DNA of 18,108 nt from an uncultured Pseudomonadota bacterium (GCA_949295395.1 CASFLB010000012.1:1-18108), one strand, 5' to 3'. Counted from the stretch's first letter, positions 4,943 through 13,720 are shown. Numbers and translations: made by a program. The notes: generated by a model not told the origin, from the sequence alone.

Positions 4943-7618
4943 CTAGGCGATATCATGTCCACCACCTCGTGTAACATTATTTATATCAACCTTCGTTGGT
5001 GTAACAGAAGGCTTACTGGTATTTTCAGCGGCAACAGCTTTTCCTTGACGGAGCATATCCAATTTATCCTTATCAGACAAAGAAGCCTCCTCGGTTGTTG
5101 CCGAAGAATGTTGTTGCTCCCAAGCTGCCTGCTCAGCCGCGATTGAGGCATTACGCTCAGCCGAAGCCTCAGCATCCGCATTCATATAAATATCATTAAT
5201 AGCCTTATCATAATCGCCATGGTGACCTTCAACCGTTTCCGTAACGATTTGAACAGCTGTAAGAGCTTGTTCTTGTGTCATTTCACCATTGCGAACGGCT
5301 TCCTGCAATTCAGCATTTAACGCCACACCGAACTGACCGGTTTCCCCATAACGCTCTTTTAAGCCTTCAGCCAGACGGAACATTTGTTCATGACTCGGCA
5401 TCTTATCGGTATGAATTGACAAGTTATCATCATGTTGAGAAACAGGCGGAACATTATCGGAAGCATGTTGCCCCTCAACATCGCCATGATGAGCCTGTTC
5501 ACCTTTCAAATCGTCCAAAGTAGGTTGAACCTCAACCTTTCCATCATCAGAAGCCACAGGCTCAGCCTCAGCCGGAGCCGGAATTGTCGGTTCGAGCTCA
5601 ATTTTCGGATCTTCCAAAGCTTCGGGATTAATCTGATCAATCGTTGGGGCTTCAGCCGGAGCCGGCGTCGTCGGCTCGACCTCAATTTTCGGATCTTCGA
5701 GAGCTTCAGGATTAATCTGATCAATCGTCGGTGCTTCAGCCGGAGCCGGAGGTGTATCATCATGACCAGAGAAAACATCACCAAGAGTCTTACCGGCAAA
5801 CATACCAACAACGGCACCGGCAACAGCTCCGGCAGAGGCTTTCCAAGCATCTTTCAATTTTTGCTTACGTTTTTCAGGGTCTTTTTCACGCAAGGCCTTA
5901 ATCGCATCAACCGCACCAGTTCCCAAACCGGCACCAAGAGCAACAAAACCTTTTGCCAGTCTTACGCCACCGGAAGATTTTGCCGTTTCCGTTGCCGCTT
6001 GCGCCGCGGCATCTGTCGCAACGGCTGCCGCACCACCAGACAAAGCATTTTCAGCCACATTTCCGGCCAAACCGTATGAAGCCGCATCCGTAAAATCACC
6101 GACGCCATAAGCCGACAAAGCGGCACCGGCAACCGAAGCTGATAAAGCAATCATCTGTTTTGGATTCTTTTTCAAATAATTCCAATAAGATTGACCTTCC
6201 TGACGATTTTCTTTATAATTTTTATAGCTTTGCTGAATAGCTTTACCGGCTTTGTAAGCTGAATAGACCGCCAAACCAGCTCCTCCGGTTGCCATACCAA
6301 TACCCGTTGTTATAGCAAAGTTTTTCATAAAAGGATAGGCCTTAGGATATTTCTTCGTTAAACTTTTATCAAGCGTCTTAACTTTATTCCAAACATTCAT
6401 GGCACCGGTTTTTTGAGCCACACGTTTAGCCTTATGAGATAAATCTGTCACGCGAGAAGAAAGAACCCCCATAGCCGCATTATTTTTGATTTTTATTGGC
6501 AAAGCCCCTTCATTTGAAGCCGCCACAAAATATTTATGCGCATTTTGTTCAAACTCTTTTGGATCTCTTGGCTTACCATCAGCAGCTTTCTCTGCCGCAT
6601 TCATAGCCATCTGGGTCGCAATAAGATGCGCAGCACCTTGCTCCATTTGGCTGGCAACCTCGCTAATAAAGCGCTTTTTCTTATCTTCGGGAGACAATTT
6701 ATTAAATTCGGGATCAATAAGCAAATTTTGTTGAGCCTCAGCAATAGCCAAAGTCTTCATATCATCACGATAAGAATTTTTATCAAGCTTATCGGTATCT
6801 TTGTCCGAATTATCAATTTCTAAGTTGTCATAAAAAGACGCCACACCGGCAAATTCGGGATGAACCAAATTTCCTTTCTCGTCTTTTGCAAAAGGATCAA
6901 AGTCCTTTTCCATTGCGTCAAGTTCAATACTATTTTTCTCAACTGTTTTCGCATCGGGAAGATTAGTTAACCCGTTTTCTTCATCAAACTTTTTATAAAA
7001 AGCATCTAAACGCGCCCCCAAAGCCGCATTGCGATCTTTTTTCTCTTGGCTGTTATTATTGGCTTGAACATCATTACTGATGGCGAGCCAAGAGGACAAT
7101 TCCGGAGCGTTTTCCATACTCAAAGGCAAATCATTACCTTCGGCGTCTTTTTGGGAAGCGGCCGCAACTTTCTGCTCGGCAAAATCTTTTAATTTGTTTT
7201 TAGCGGCGGCGCGGTCAGGATGAGTTTTTTGCGCAATAACCTCATCAACCGAAGACAAAACCGTCCAAGCGGCAAGAGTTTCATCAAAGGACTGTTTTTC
7301 TAAGTCGGCATTAGCCAAAGCAACGGCGGCAGCATATTCTTCATCACTAAAACTTTTTTCAGGCTGTTCGGCATTTTGAGAAGTCTCAGGCGCCGGTTGA
7401 TTAGCCTGTTCGCGAGCTTGACGCTCCTGATACTCAGCATAATTTTGATTAATGTCATCTAAATTAAAACCAACGGTATCAACCCGTAATCGCAGCGAAG
7501 CCACATAATTCGGATCCAAATCCCTGTGCTGTGCTAACCACTCATCTAAAGTTCTAGGTTGGTTGGAATTGCCTTCACTAACATTAACATCATCAAGTTT
7601 ATTATCATCATCAGCCAT
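4943..7618 (-). CDS. Large uncharacterised protein with hydrophobic Ala/Gly segments and tandem repeats
   Basis: An 891-residue protein I do not recognise. Residues 1-400 are acidic, charged and probably helical, with no signal peptide (M-A-D-D-D-N-K start). Hydrophobic, Ala/Gly-rich stretches occur near 434-457, 489-508, 557-572 and 595-612 and could insert in or contact membranes. Residues 624-679 are two nearly identical 28-residue repeats (PAPAEAP...INPEALEDPKIE), then a partial third (PAPAEAEP). The tail from 700 is acidic with His clusters (HHGD, GHHGDY) and ends in a Gly-Gly-Gly-His stretch. The start has a GAGGAGG ribosome site, and a good promoter lies upstream. The architecture (soluble acidic head, membrane-active middle, Pro-rich linker) resembles secreted effectors or surface proteins only in outline; no function is claimed. 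Confidence 0.85.
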   Translation of the reverse strand: MADDDNKLDDVNVSEGNSNQPRTLDEWLAQHRDLDPNYVASLRLRVDTVGFNLDDINQNYAEYQERQAREQANQPAPETSQNAEQPEKSFSDEEYAAAVALANADLEKQSFDETLAAWTVLSSVDEVIAQKTHPDRAAAKNKLKDFAEQKVAAASQKDAEGNDLPLSMENAPELSSWLAISNDVQANNNSQEKKDRNAALGARLDAFYKKFDEENGLTNLPDAKTVEKNSIELDAMEKDFDPFAKDEKGNLVHPEFAGVASFYDNLEIDNSDKDTDKLDKNSYRDDMKTLAIAEAQQNLLIDPEFNKLSPEDKKKRFISEVASQMEQGAAHLIATQMAMNAAEKAADGKPRDPKEFEQNAHKYFVAASNEGALPIKIKNNAAMGVLSSRVTDLSHKAKRVAQKTGAMNVWNKVKTLDKSLTKKYPKAYPFMKNFAITTGIGMATGGAGLAVYSAYKAGKAIQQSYKNYKENRQEGQSYWNYLKKNPKQMIALSASVAGAALSAYGVGDFTDAASYGLAGNVAENALSGGAAAVATDAAAQAATETAKSSGGVRLAKGFVALGAGLGTGAVDAIKALREKDPEKRKQKLKDAWKASAGAVAGAVVGMFAGKTLGDVFSGHDDTPPAPAEAPTIDQINPEALEDPKIEVEPTTPAPAEAPTIDQINPEALEDPKIELEPTIPAPAEAEPVASDDGKVEVQPTLDDLKGEQAHHGDVEGQHASDNVPPVSQHDDNLSIHTDKMPSHEQMFRLAEGLKERYGETGQFGVALNAELQEAVRNGEMTQEQALTAVQIVTETVEGHHGDYDKAINDIYMNADAEASAERNASIAAEQAAWEQQHSSATTEEASLSDKDKLDMLRQGKAVAAENTSKPSVTPTKVDINNVTRGGGHDIA
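5582..5749 (-). repeat. 84-bp tandem repeat, two copies, in the 891-codon gene
   Basis: Copies at 5666-5749 and 5582-5665 encode two 28-residue units differing at only two residues (EVEPTT versus ELEPTI). A partial third unit (PAPAEAEP) follows. The repeat is in frame and Pro/Ala/Glu-rich, so it could expand or contract without breaking the gene. Confidence 0.92.
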
Positions 7619-7660
7619 TGTAAAATCCTCCTCAGAGCAAGCTCACATCATTATAAAACA

Positions 7661-7689
7661 TATATACCATAAAATTTGTCTATTTTCAA
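7661..7689 (-). promoter_or_regulatory. Promoter of the 891-codon gene
   Basis: On the minus strand TTGAAA (7684-7689) is followed after exactly 17 nt by TATATA (7661-7666). Initiation near 7654 would give a leader of about 35 nt containing the GAGGAGG ribosome site. A TATAAT lies further downstream as an alternative -10. Confidence 0.65.
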
Positions 7690-7810
7690 CACTTTTTGGT
7701 AAAAAAGATGTAAATTATTTGTTACATTTTAATTTTTAATCCTTAAAATTTAATTTACTTTACAAAAAGATACCAAGACCATTTACTATACAAAAGAATA
7801 AAAAAACAAC

Positions 7811-7839
7811 TTGGCAGAATAAAATTTATGTTTTATAAT
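7811..7839 (+). promoter_or_regulatory. Near-consensus sigma70-type promoter of the DUF465-like gene
   Basis: TTGGCA (7811-7816), a 17-nt spacer and a perfect TATAAT (7834-7839). It is the best-matching promoter in the window and predicts a start near 7846 and a leader of about 30 nt before the ATG at 7876. Confidence 0.8.
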
Positions 7840-7875
7840 ATAATTGTTATACATACTAGAGAGAGGAGGGTAGCT

Positions 7876-8061
7876 ATGGTAACAATTCAAACCAGCTTAG
7901 AAAACCTCAAAATCCAGCACGCATACCTTGATGCAGCCATCCGCAGAGAAGAGCAATATGTCTGGAAAAATCTTATTAAGATAGAAGAATTGAAAAAACA
8001 AAAATTAAAACAAAAAGACGCAATCCTACGCCTGTCATTATTTTCAAACGAAAGACAATAA
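7876..8061 (+). CDS. Small DUF465/YdcH-like protein
   Basis: A 61-residue helical protein. The start was set at 7876 rather than at an upstream in-frame ATG (7828): AGGAGG (7864-7869) lies 6 nt before it, and the upstream ATG overlaps the promoter. The pattern matches the YdcH/DUF465 family: LKIQHAYLDAAIRREE, then IEELKKQKLKQKDAILRL, i.e. the H-x-x-L-D-x-x-I and L-K-K-x-K-L-x-x-K-D motifs. Family members are short alpha-helical hairpins common in Proteobacteria, with no settled function. The usual proline-aspartate before the second helix is absent (W-K-N-L here). It stands alone under its own strong promoter and is convergent with galU. Confidence 0.82.
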   Translation: MVTIQTSLENLKIQHAYLDAAIRREEQYVWKNLIKIEELKKQKLKQKDAILRLSLFSNERQ

Positions 8062-8093
8062 CCCTAGGACAACGATAAATTTTCTTTCTCCAT

Positions 8094-8118
8094 AAGCTTC
8101 GGTAAAAATCCGACGCTT
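8094..8118. terminator. Weak hairpin between convergent genes
   Basis: AAGCTTCGG (8094-8102) can pair with CCGACGCTT (8110-8118) with one mismatch around a 7-nt loop, directly before the galU stop. It is a candidate shared terminator for the DUF465-like gene and galU, but it lacks a long T-tract. Confidence 0.35.
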
Positions 8119-9009
8119 TTAGACAATCAATGTATCAAGAAGTTTGCGTGTATAGGCGCGCAACTCATCATCAGCCATGAGCGAAAGATAAATATTAGAT
8201 TTTTCAAGCGCTTTAGCCGTTCCACAATCAAAGCGAACGGCATCACAAAGCACCCCATGCAAAGGCACACCGCGCTGAGCCGCTAATTCCATAGCATCGG
8301 TCAAATTAATTTCACCATTATTTCCCTTACGTACTTCAGGCAAAATATCCATAATCACATTTGGCAAAATATAAGGCCCCATACTGGCATAATTGGAAGG
8401 CACATTTTCCAAAGCAGGCTTTTCAACCAAACCTTGAGCTTTAACGATTCGACCAGCCCGAACCGCGCCAACCAAAGCCCCATAACGCACCATTTCCTCG
8501 CGAGGAAATTCCATAATATTTTCAACCATACCACCGGTTTGTTCATAAACATCAGCCAATTGAGCCAAAACGCCCTGCCCATGGTAACTGATATAAACAT
8601 CATCGGGCCACATCACCACAAAATCGCGTTTTCCAACAATTTCTTTAGCCATCAAAATAGCATGACCATTACCTTTAGGCTCGCTCTGTCTAGCAAAAGA
8701 AAACTTCATATTTTCAGGCACAATATCCTGAACAAGCTTTAGCAAATCGAGCTTATTGTGTTCACGCAAATGATTTTCCAACATTTCATTGGGGGAAAAG
8801 TAATTTTCAAACAAATCTTTGCCGATTTCATCACTATAAATAAACACGATTTCCTTAATACCGATTTCCTTGCAAGCATCAACGGCATACTGAATAATAG
8901 GCTTTCCATGCAAAGTCAAAAAACCTTTATGAATAACTTTTGTTGCAGGCAAATTACGTGTTGAAAGACCGGCAACCGGCAAAATACAAACTTCAGGTTT
9001 GGCAAACAT
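8119..9009 (-). CDS. galU: GalU-like UTP-glucose-1-phosphate uridylyltransferase
   Basis: A 296-residue nucleotidyltransferase, expected to make UDP-glucose from UTP and glucose-1-phosphate for surface polysaccharides. The family order is intact: ILPVAGLSTRNLPATK (9-24), an RQSEPKGNGHA region, W-P-D-D-V, V-E-K-P, GEINLTDA and FDCGTAKALEKSNI. The nucleotide-binding loop departs from the usual pattern: Ser16 replaces the second Gly of G-x-G-T-R, and H27-K-G-F-L-T-L stands where P-K-E-M-L-P-L is typical. Either a divergent GalU or a relative with other sugar or nucleotide preference is possible. An AGGA ribosome site lies 8 nt before the ATG. It follows the AsmA-like gene on the same strand after 94 nt, with a possible terminator and weak promoter between. 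Confidence 0.87.
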   Translation of the reverse strand: MFAKPEVCILPVAGLSTRNLPATKVIHKGFLTLHGKPIIQYAVDACKEIGIKEIVFIYSDEIGKDLFENYFSPNEMLENHLREHNKLDLLKLVQDIVPENMKFSFARQSEPKGNGHAILMAKEIVGKRDFVVMWPDDVYISYHGQGVLAQLADVYEQTGGMVENIMEFPREEMVRYGALVGAVRAGRIVKAQGLVEKPALENVPSNYASMGPYILPNVIMDILPEVRKGNNGEINLTDAMELAAQRGVPLHGVLCDAVRFDCGTAKALEKSNIYLSLMADDELRAYTRKLLDTLIV

Positions 9010-9054
9010 CGTGCTATCCTCATCTAAGCTTTACGTATAGATTAAATATAACAC

Positions 9055-9105
9055 AAAAAAACTTCTTTACAACAACAAGAGTAAAAAAGCCACAAGAGAA
9101 GTTTT
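9055..9105 (-). terminator. Candidate terminator after the AsmA-like gene
   Basis: On the minus strand AAAACTTCT pairs with AGAAGTTTT (9 bp) around a loop of about 30 nt, followed by a T-run (A7 at 9055-9061 on the plus strand). The large loop makes this weaker than a classical terminator. It overlaps the stop codon. Confidence 0.4.
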
Positions 9106-12100
9106 AATCCCGCATGACTTTCCCTCTCACACGCGACGAAGACGAAGACGGAGCATCATCATCGTCAGAAAAATCCAAAACTTTTATCACTTCAGAAACA
9201 CCGTCACGTTCATCTTTACTTTCGTCATCAAGGTTAGGAACAATTGTTTTGACATTGCCATCAGCATCGGCAATCATACCGGTCGATTCTTCAATTTTTT
9301 TCCGACGAGCTTCTTCCTCTCGCTGTTGTGCAACATGTTGTTCCTCAAGAAGAACAATTTCTTCTCCTTTGTTAAAGAGCTCATCCGATAATGCCACAAT
9401 ATTTTCTTTCTGCTCCTGCATTTGGGATAAATTATTTTTCAGGATACGAACAACACGCTCCAACAAATCAACATCATTTTGTTTATTGACCAAATGCACA
9501 GCCTGCTGAGAACGCTCATGAAGTTGTTCTAGATTTTTCTGTTGTCCATCAAGTTCATCGCGAAAAGAGCGAAGCTCCTCATTCTGCGTCAAGTCCAAAG
9601 GACTGCTGATAACATCAAGTCGTTTCTGAAAATCACTAAAACGATTTTTGCCATCAGAAAAGAAAGTCATAATGTCTTTATAAGTTTCTTCTAACTTTTG
9701 CTGATAAATTTTGAGACGATCCTGAGTTTCAGACAAATGAGAAGTATTCATCTCACGGTAATAGTCAGCTAAATCAGCCTCCGCTTTCTCGTTTTTCTCG
9801 GCAACAGAATCAATTAATTTTTCAGAAATCTGTGGAGAAAGCGTTAACGTGGCAACTTCATCGAGAATCTTGACAGAGGCATCAATCCTTGTCTTTAAAT
9901 CTTCAAAAGATTTTTTAACATTGTCGTCCTCAAGCACTTCAAAGATTGTTTCATATTGAGGAATAAGAAATCGAGTATATTCATCTTTGAGTTTCTGTGT
10001 TTGAGCTAATTGAGCTTGGTAACGATTTTCAAGTTTCTTTTGTTCCGACATTTCTTTAGCCTTATGTTCAGCCTCAACTTTTGCCTTTTGTTCCTGAAAC
10101 TCACTAACCAAAGAAGACACATCCACATCGACCTGAGGATCTTCAAGGCTCCCTTGCCATTCAAAAGAAAATTTAGACGGCTTATTTTTAAGGGTGACGT
10201 CAAAAACACCATTAACATTCCATTCTTCGACATTACCTTCGCCATGAGCCGAAATATCCGCAAAAGGAGAGGTAAACTCAAGCTTTTCAATCAAATAAAA
10301 ATTTTTCTCAAATTGCACATTTCCCTTAAGATTATCAAAGAAAGATATTCCACTCTGCAAATTTTCAAGAAGCATATTTTTCAAACCATCGGTATTTGTC
10401 CGCTGAAGTAAATCTTTTTCAAGCACCTCAAAATTCCAGCCAACGATTTCAGGTTGATTAACTTCAAAAGCCCCCCCCGCTTTCAGATTATCCCAAAAAT
10501 CATATTCCGAGGTCAAAGAAGACTTTCCTTTCAGAGCAAGAGTTAAGCGTCCGTTTTTAAAGCCAAAAACCTTTCCGCCAAGGTTCAAATCGGATAAAAG
10601 AAGATTCTCAGCGGCAAAATCAAAGGACACTTCAGGTTTAACCCCCAAAAGGAGATTACCTTTAAGAGAAAGCTTTCCATCGGCATATTTTGATAAAAAT
10701 TTTCGCACATTAAGATTTCCGCTGGCTAACAAAAATTCTACTTCCGTTGCTGGAAACTTTATATTTTGTAAAAAGAATTCATCAATTTTCACATTAGCCT
10801 TAACATCAATTTGAGCAAGAGCTTCAAAATCAAAATTCTTTTTACTCCAAGTTGGCTTTGATAAAAAATTTACAAGCTTATTTTTATCTTGGAAAGCAAG
10901 TTGGGATTTAGACTTGTCTTCCGGCAAAAAGCGATTTGTCTCAAAGCGATTAATATTTCCTTCAACAACAAACTTTTTACGACCGCTCGTAGCATTATAT
11001 TGGACTTTTCCGGTAAAGCGATTAGCCCCAATATTAAGAACGACATTATCAGCCGCAAAATTATCAAACATTCCTTTGAGATCGGCTTGCACATTAAAAA
11101 GCCCCAAAGAAAACGCCTGAGGCGAATATTGAATACCAAACTCACTCAACATTTTCACAAAATCAGAACTCTGAAAATCAATTTTACCATCAAAAGAAGA
11201 TGAAGAAGATGAAAAATCAACAACTCCTGAATAATTAAACGTGTTTTTATTAAAAGAATTTTCAGTTTTCAAAGCCAAATATTTCAAATTTCCCGAAAGC
11301 ACCCCCTTCGAAACAAGAGAAGCTTGCCCGAAATTAAAATCAGATTCAGGAAACAAACTAAGTTTCTGAGAAAAATTCCCAAAATCTTTAACCGCCAAAT
11401 TATATTGAATACTATCAAAAGACGGCTCATTTCCCAAACCGCTAACCACACCGGAAAACACAACGGAAGAATCAAGAATATTATTAAGTTCAAAGCGATT
11501 AAAAGAGATTTTATCATCTCGAACCTGAAGATTAGCTTGCAGCCCTTCAAAAGGAATACTTTTAAAAATTCCTTTATCTAAGTTAAAAACAAGATTGAAC
11601 TTTTTACCTTTAAGCCATTCCGAATTTTTAAACAAGAGTGCAAATTTCTGAGCCCAAGACTTCGAAACATCCCCTTCAGCCCAAGGAGAAACATAATTAT
11701 CAAAATTAATATTATCTGCATTAAGAACCCACATCGAGTCAAGCCCGTTTTCCCAAACGAGCCCAGCCTCTCCGGAAAACACCATATTATCAAGCGTCAA
11801 CGACAAAGGTGACACATAAATTTTATATCCTTCACCCGACAAAGATGCCTGACCGGAAGCCTTTTGATACGTTGCCGGCGCAACAATATTTGGTTTTAAA
11901 GAAAACCACTCCAACAAACGAGAAAATTCACCACTCGAAAAAGAGGCAAAAGCTTTAAATTTTGGCAAAGAATCAACCAGCTCAAAATTTCCGTTCAAAA
12001 CAAAAGAAGTATTATCAAAAGCTTTTCCACTCATATTCCGAAGAGAAAACTTACCCTGATTTAAATCAAAGCTCAAAGCTAAATCTTTTATCGTCTGTCC

Positions 12101-13201
12101 ATTATAATAAGACTTCAAAGATTTAACATCACCAATCAAATCAAAACCATCAGGAAGCTTTGGAAACCCCTTTTTATCACGATAAAAATTTTGAGCAAAC
12201 AACACAGGAACATCCAAATCAAAATCCGTCATATTAAAGGCCAATTCGACTTTAGGATGGTAGTCTGTTCTGTTTTCGGTCGGCAACGGAATTAAAACCG
12301 TACCGGCCCCACTTGTTTTTCCGTATTTAATCACAACATTTGAAAGTGATATTTTTTCAAGACCGGAATCAACCGCCGCGGTTAGAGCAAATTTTTGATT
12401 CAACGTCTGATCCAAACTGAGTTGGAACATATCCTTAACAAAATCGACCGGAGTCTCAGATTCAGCAATAATATTACCCAAGATTTTACGATCTCTGAAA
12501 TAAACCGTACCGTCAAAACGAGCATAAGACTTTGTGGTCGGAAAATTAACCGCTAAATTCACAGATGTGGCAATATTTTCAGCAATTTGACCAATAGAAA
12601 CAGCAAACCCTTCGGGATTGTCTCCTTTTGTATAACTACCTTCAATACGATAAGGCCCAAAGACTGTTTCAGCAATAATTTCGGCATTAAGATTAGATAA
12701 GACGGAATCAATCTTCATTTGCGGATAAATAAAATGCAGTGTCGCATTTTCCAAAGTAACACTATCAAGGCTAATCTGCATCTGACGCAAATCATCTTCT
12801 TGAAATTTTTTATTTTGAGAAACCCAATTCAACGTACCGTCAGAAGAAAATTCCAAATTAATTTCAGGTTCAGACAAAGACACGCGGCTAATATCAAAAT
12901 TTCCGCCAAACAAAGCCGAATAAGAAACCCTTGCGGACAATTTCTTGATTTTAGCTAAAGGAACTTCAGCATAATTTCCACTCAAATTGTAAAGTTCAAC
13001 ATCTGAAACAGTCAACTGTGGCGAAGGAAAAAGAGAAAAAGATAAATTACCGTTAAACACCACTTGTTTACCGGTCAACTCCGACAAAGATGACGCAATT
13101 TTGGATTTATGCTCATTCCAATCCATAAAAGAAACACGAAGAATAAATCCGATAAGAATCAAAAATAAAACAGAGAACAGAATGAGCAGATTTCTTTTCA
13201 A
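9104..13201 (-). CDS. AsmA-family envelope protein with long coiled-coil C terminus
   Basis: A 1365-residue inner-membrane-anchored periplasmic protein of the AsmA family, whose members (AsmA, TamB, YhdP-type) are linked to lipid transfer and outer-membrane homeostasis. Residues 4-22 form the single N-terminal membrane helix. The AsmA N-terminal pattern follows: W28, L-T-G-K (42-45), LFPSPQLTVSDVELYN (57-72), and S-D-G-T-L-N-W ending at W126. Long beta-rich repeats run to about 1020, fitting an elongated hydrophobic groove. From about 1030 to 1330 the sequence is strongly helical and charged (many K/E/Q heptads), then an acidic Ser-rich tail (DFSDDDDAPSSSSSRVRGK). This tail is unusual for AsmA proteins. 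The start is a TTG supported by a GAGGAG site. It is divergent from the nucleoside operon. Confidence 0.88.
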   Translation of the reverse strand: MKRNLLILFSVLFLILIGFILRVSFMDWNEHKSKIASSLSELTGKQVVFNGNLSFSLFPSPQLTVSDVELYNLSGNYAEVPLAKIKKLSARVSYSALFGGNFDISRVSLSEPEINLEFSSDGTLNWVSQNKKFQEDDLRQMQISLDSVTLENATLHFIYPQMKIDSVLSNLNAEIIAETVFGPYRIEGSYTKGDNPEGFAVSIGQIAENIATSVNLAVNFPTTKSYARFDGTVYFRDRKILGNIIAESETPVDFVKDMFQLSLDQTLNQKFALTAAVDSGLEKISLSNVVIKYGKTSGAGTVLIPLPTENRTDYHPKVELAFNMTDFDLDVPVLFAQNFYRDKKGFPKLPDGFDLIGDVKSLKSYYNGQTIKDLALSFDLNQGKFSLRNMSGKAFDNTSFVLNGNFELVDSLPKFKAFASFSSGEFSRLLEWFSLKPNIVAPATYQKASGQASLSGEGYKIYVSPLSLTLDNMVFSGEAGLVWENGLDSMWVLNADNINFDNYVSPWAEGDVSKSWAQKFALLFKNSEWLKGKKFNLVFNLDKGIFKSIPFEGLQANLQVRDDKISFNRFELNNILDSSVVFSGVVSGLGNEPSFDSIQYNLAVKDFGNFSQKLSLFPESDFNFGQASLVSKGVLSGNLKYLALKTENSFNKNTFNYSGVVDFSSSSSSFDGKIDFQSSDFVKMLSEFGIQYSPQAFSLGLFNVQADLKGMFDNFAADNVVLNIGANRFTGKVQYNATSGRKKFVVEGNINRFETNRFLPEDKSKSQLAFQDKNKLVNFLSKPTWSKKNFDFEALAQIDVKANVKIDEFFLQNIKFPATEVEFLLASGNLNVRKFLSKYADGKLSLKGNLLLGVKPEVSFDFAAENLLLSDLNLGGKVFGFKNGRLTLALKGKSSLTSEYDFWDNLKAGGAFEVNQPEIVGWNFEVLEKDLLQRTNTDGLKNMLLENLQSGISFFDNLKGNVQFEKNFYLIEKLEFTSPFADISAHGEGNVEEWNVNGVFDVTLKNKPSKFSFEWQGSLEDPQVDVDVSSLVSEFQEQKAKVEAEHKAKEMSEQKKLENRYQAQLAQTQKLKDEYTRFLIPQYETIFEVLEDDNVKKSFEDLKTRIDASVKILDEVATLTLSPQISEKLIDSVAEKNEKAEADLADYYREMNTSHLSETQDRLKIYQQKLEETYKDIMTFFSDGKNRFSDFQKRLDVISSPLDLTQNEELRSFRDELDGQQKNLEQLHERSQQAVHLVNKQNDVDLLERVVRILKNNLSQMQEQKENIVALSDELFNKGEEIVLLEEQHVAQQREEEARRKKIEESTGMIADADGNVKTIVPNLDDESKDERDGVSEVIKVLDFSDDDDAPSSSSSRVRGKVMRD

Positions 13202-13209
13202 AGTTATAC

Positions 13210-13215
13210 TCCTCT
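13210..13215 (-). promoter_or_regulatory. Ribosome site fixing the TTG start of the AsmA-like gene
   Basis: GAGGAG on the minus strand, 8 nt before a TTG at 13201-13199. The TTG is followed at once by M-K-R-N and the membrane helix, so it is the natural start although not ATG. Confidence 0.75.
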
Positions 13216-13240
13216 TTTTCCAAACCGTATAAATATACTT

Positions 13241-13269
13241 TGATAATTAATATAAAGTAATTTATACTC
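13241..13269 (+). promoter_or_regulatory. Promoter of the nucleoside salvage operon
   Basis: TTGATA (13241-13246), a 17-nt spacer and TATACT (13264-13269), giving a leader of about 40 nt before cdd. The surrounding 114-nt divergent region is very AT-rich. No obvious long operator palindrome (as for DeoR or CytR) was seen. Confidence 0.72.
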
Positions 13270-13315
13270 AAAAGCATAAAAATTTAATTAATAAACACAA
13301 GGTAAGGAGCAGAAA

Positions 13316-13720
13316 ATGGATAAAATAAAAGAACTGCACCAAGCAGCTCTTGAAGGATTTGAAAGAGCCTACGCCCCCTATTCTAACTTTCACGTTGGAG
13401 CGGCCATTTTATCTGAAAGCGGAGAAATTTATAGTGGTTGCAATGTTGAAAACGTATCTTATCCCTGCGGCAGCTGTGCCGAACAAAACGCCATAGGAGC
13501 CATGATAGCCGGCGGCGAAAAAAAGATAAAAGCGATTCTGATTTTAGCTGAAGGGAAAGACTTAATCAAACCCTGTGGCGCCTGCCTTCAAAGAATACAA
13601 GAATTTTCGGATGAAAACATCACCATTTTTTTAGCTGACAAAAAAGGCGTCAAACAAACGCTGTCTTTAGCCGAGTTGCTTCCTCACGGATTCGCTGAAA
13701 AGGACCTAAAACATGATTGA
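13316..13720 (+). CDS. cdd: Cytidine deaminase
   Basis: A 134-residue zinc enzyme of the small homotetrameric class that deaminates cytidine and deoxycytidine to uridine and deoxyuridine. Active-site residues are present: C54-A-E56 (GSCAEQNAI), and P86-C87-G-A-C90, which together supply three zinc cysteines and the catalytic glutamate. The substrate-binding start (APYSNFHVGAA) and GCNVEN motif are normal. A further cysteine (C51) sits three residues before the zinc cysteine. AAGGTAAGGAG precedes the ATG. It is the first gene of the operon and overlaps punA by 8 bp (ATGATTGA), indicating coupled translation. Its product uridine/deoxyuridine would feed the DeoA step. Confidence 0.97.
   Translation: MDKIKELHQAALEGFERAYAPYSNFHVGAAILSESGEIYSGCNVENVSYPCGSCAEQNAIGAMIAGGEKKIKAILILAEGKDLIKPCGACLQRIQEFSDENITIFLADKKGVKQTLSLAELLPHGFAEKDLKHD

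Noticed and set aside
5275..6079. Long plus-strand open frames opposite the 891-codon gene
   Set aside because: Shadows of a real minus-strand gene with biased codon use; Arg/Ser-rich, no ribosome sites, no recognisable domains.
7202..7230. H-P-D-R tripeptide motif (residues 133-136 of the 891-residue protein), suggestive of a J-domain
   Set aside because: The flanking helices do not match the J-domain pattern (no Y-x-x-L-G, no A-Y-R-x-L-A before HPD), so the motif is probably coincidental.
9114..9509. Plus-strand 131-codon Ser-rich frame opposite the AsmA-like gene
   Set aside because: Mirror of the Glu/Asp-rich tail codons of the real gene; no start signals.
13202..13315. Operator palindrome for a DeoR/CytR-type repressor upstream of cdd
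   Set aside because: The region is very AT-rich, with only low-information partial symmetries; no site stands out.
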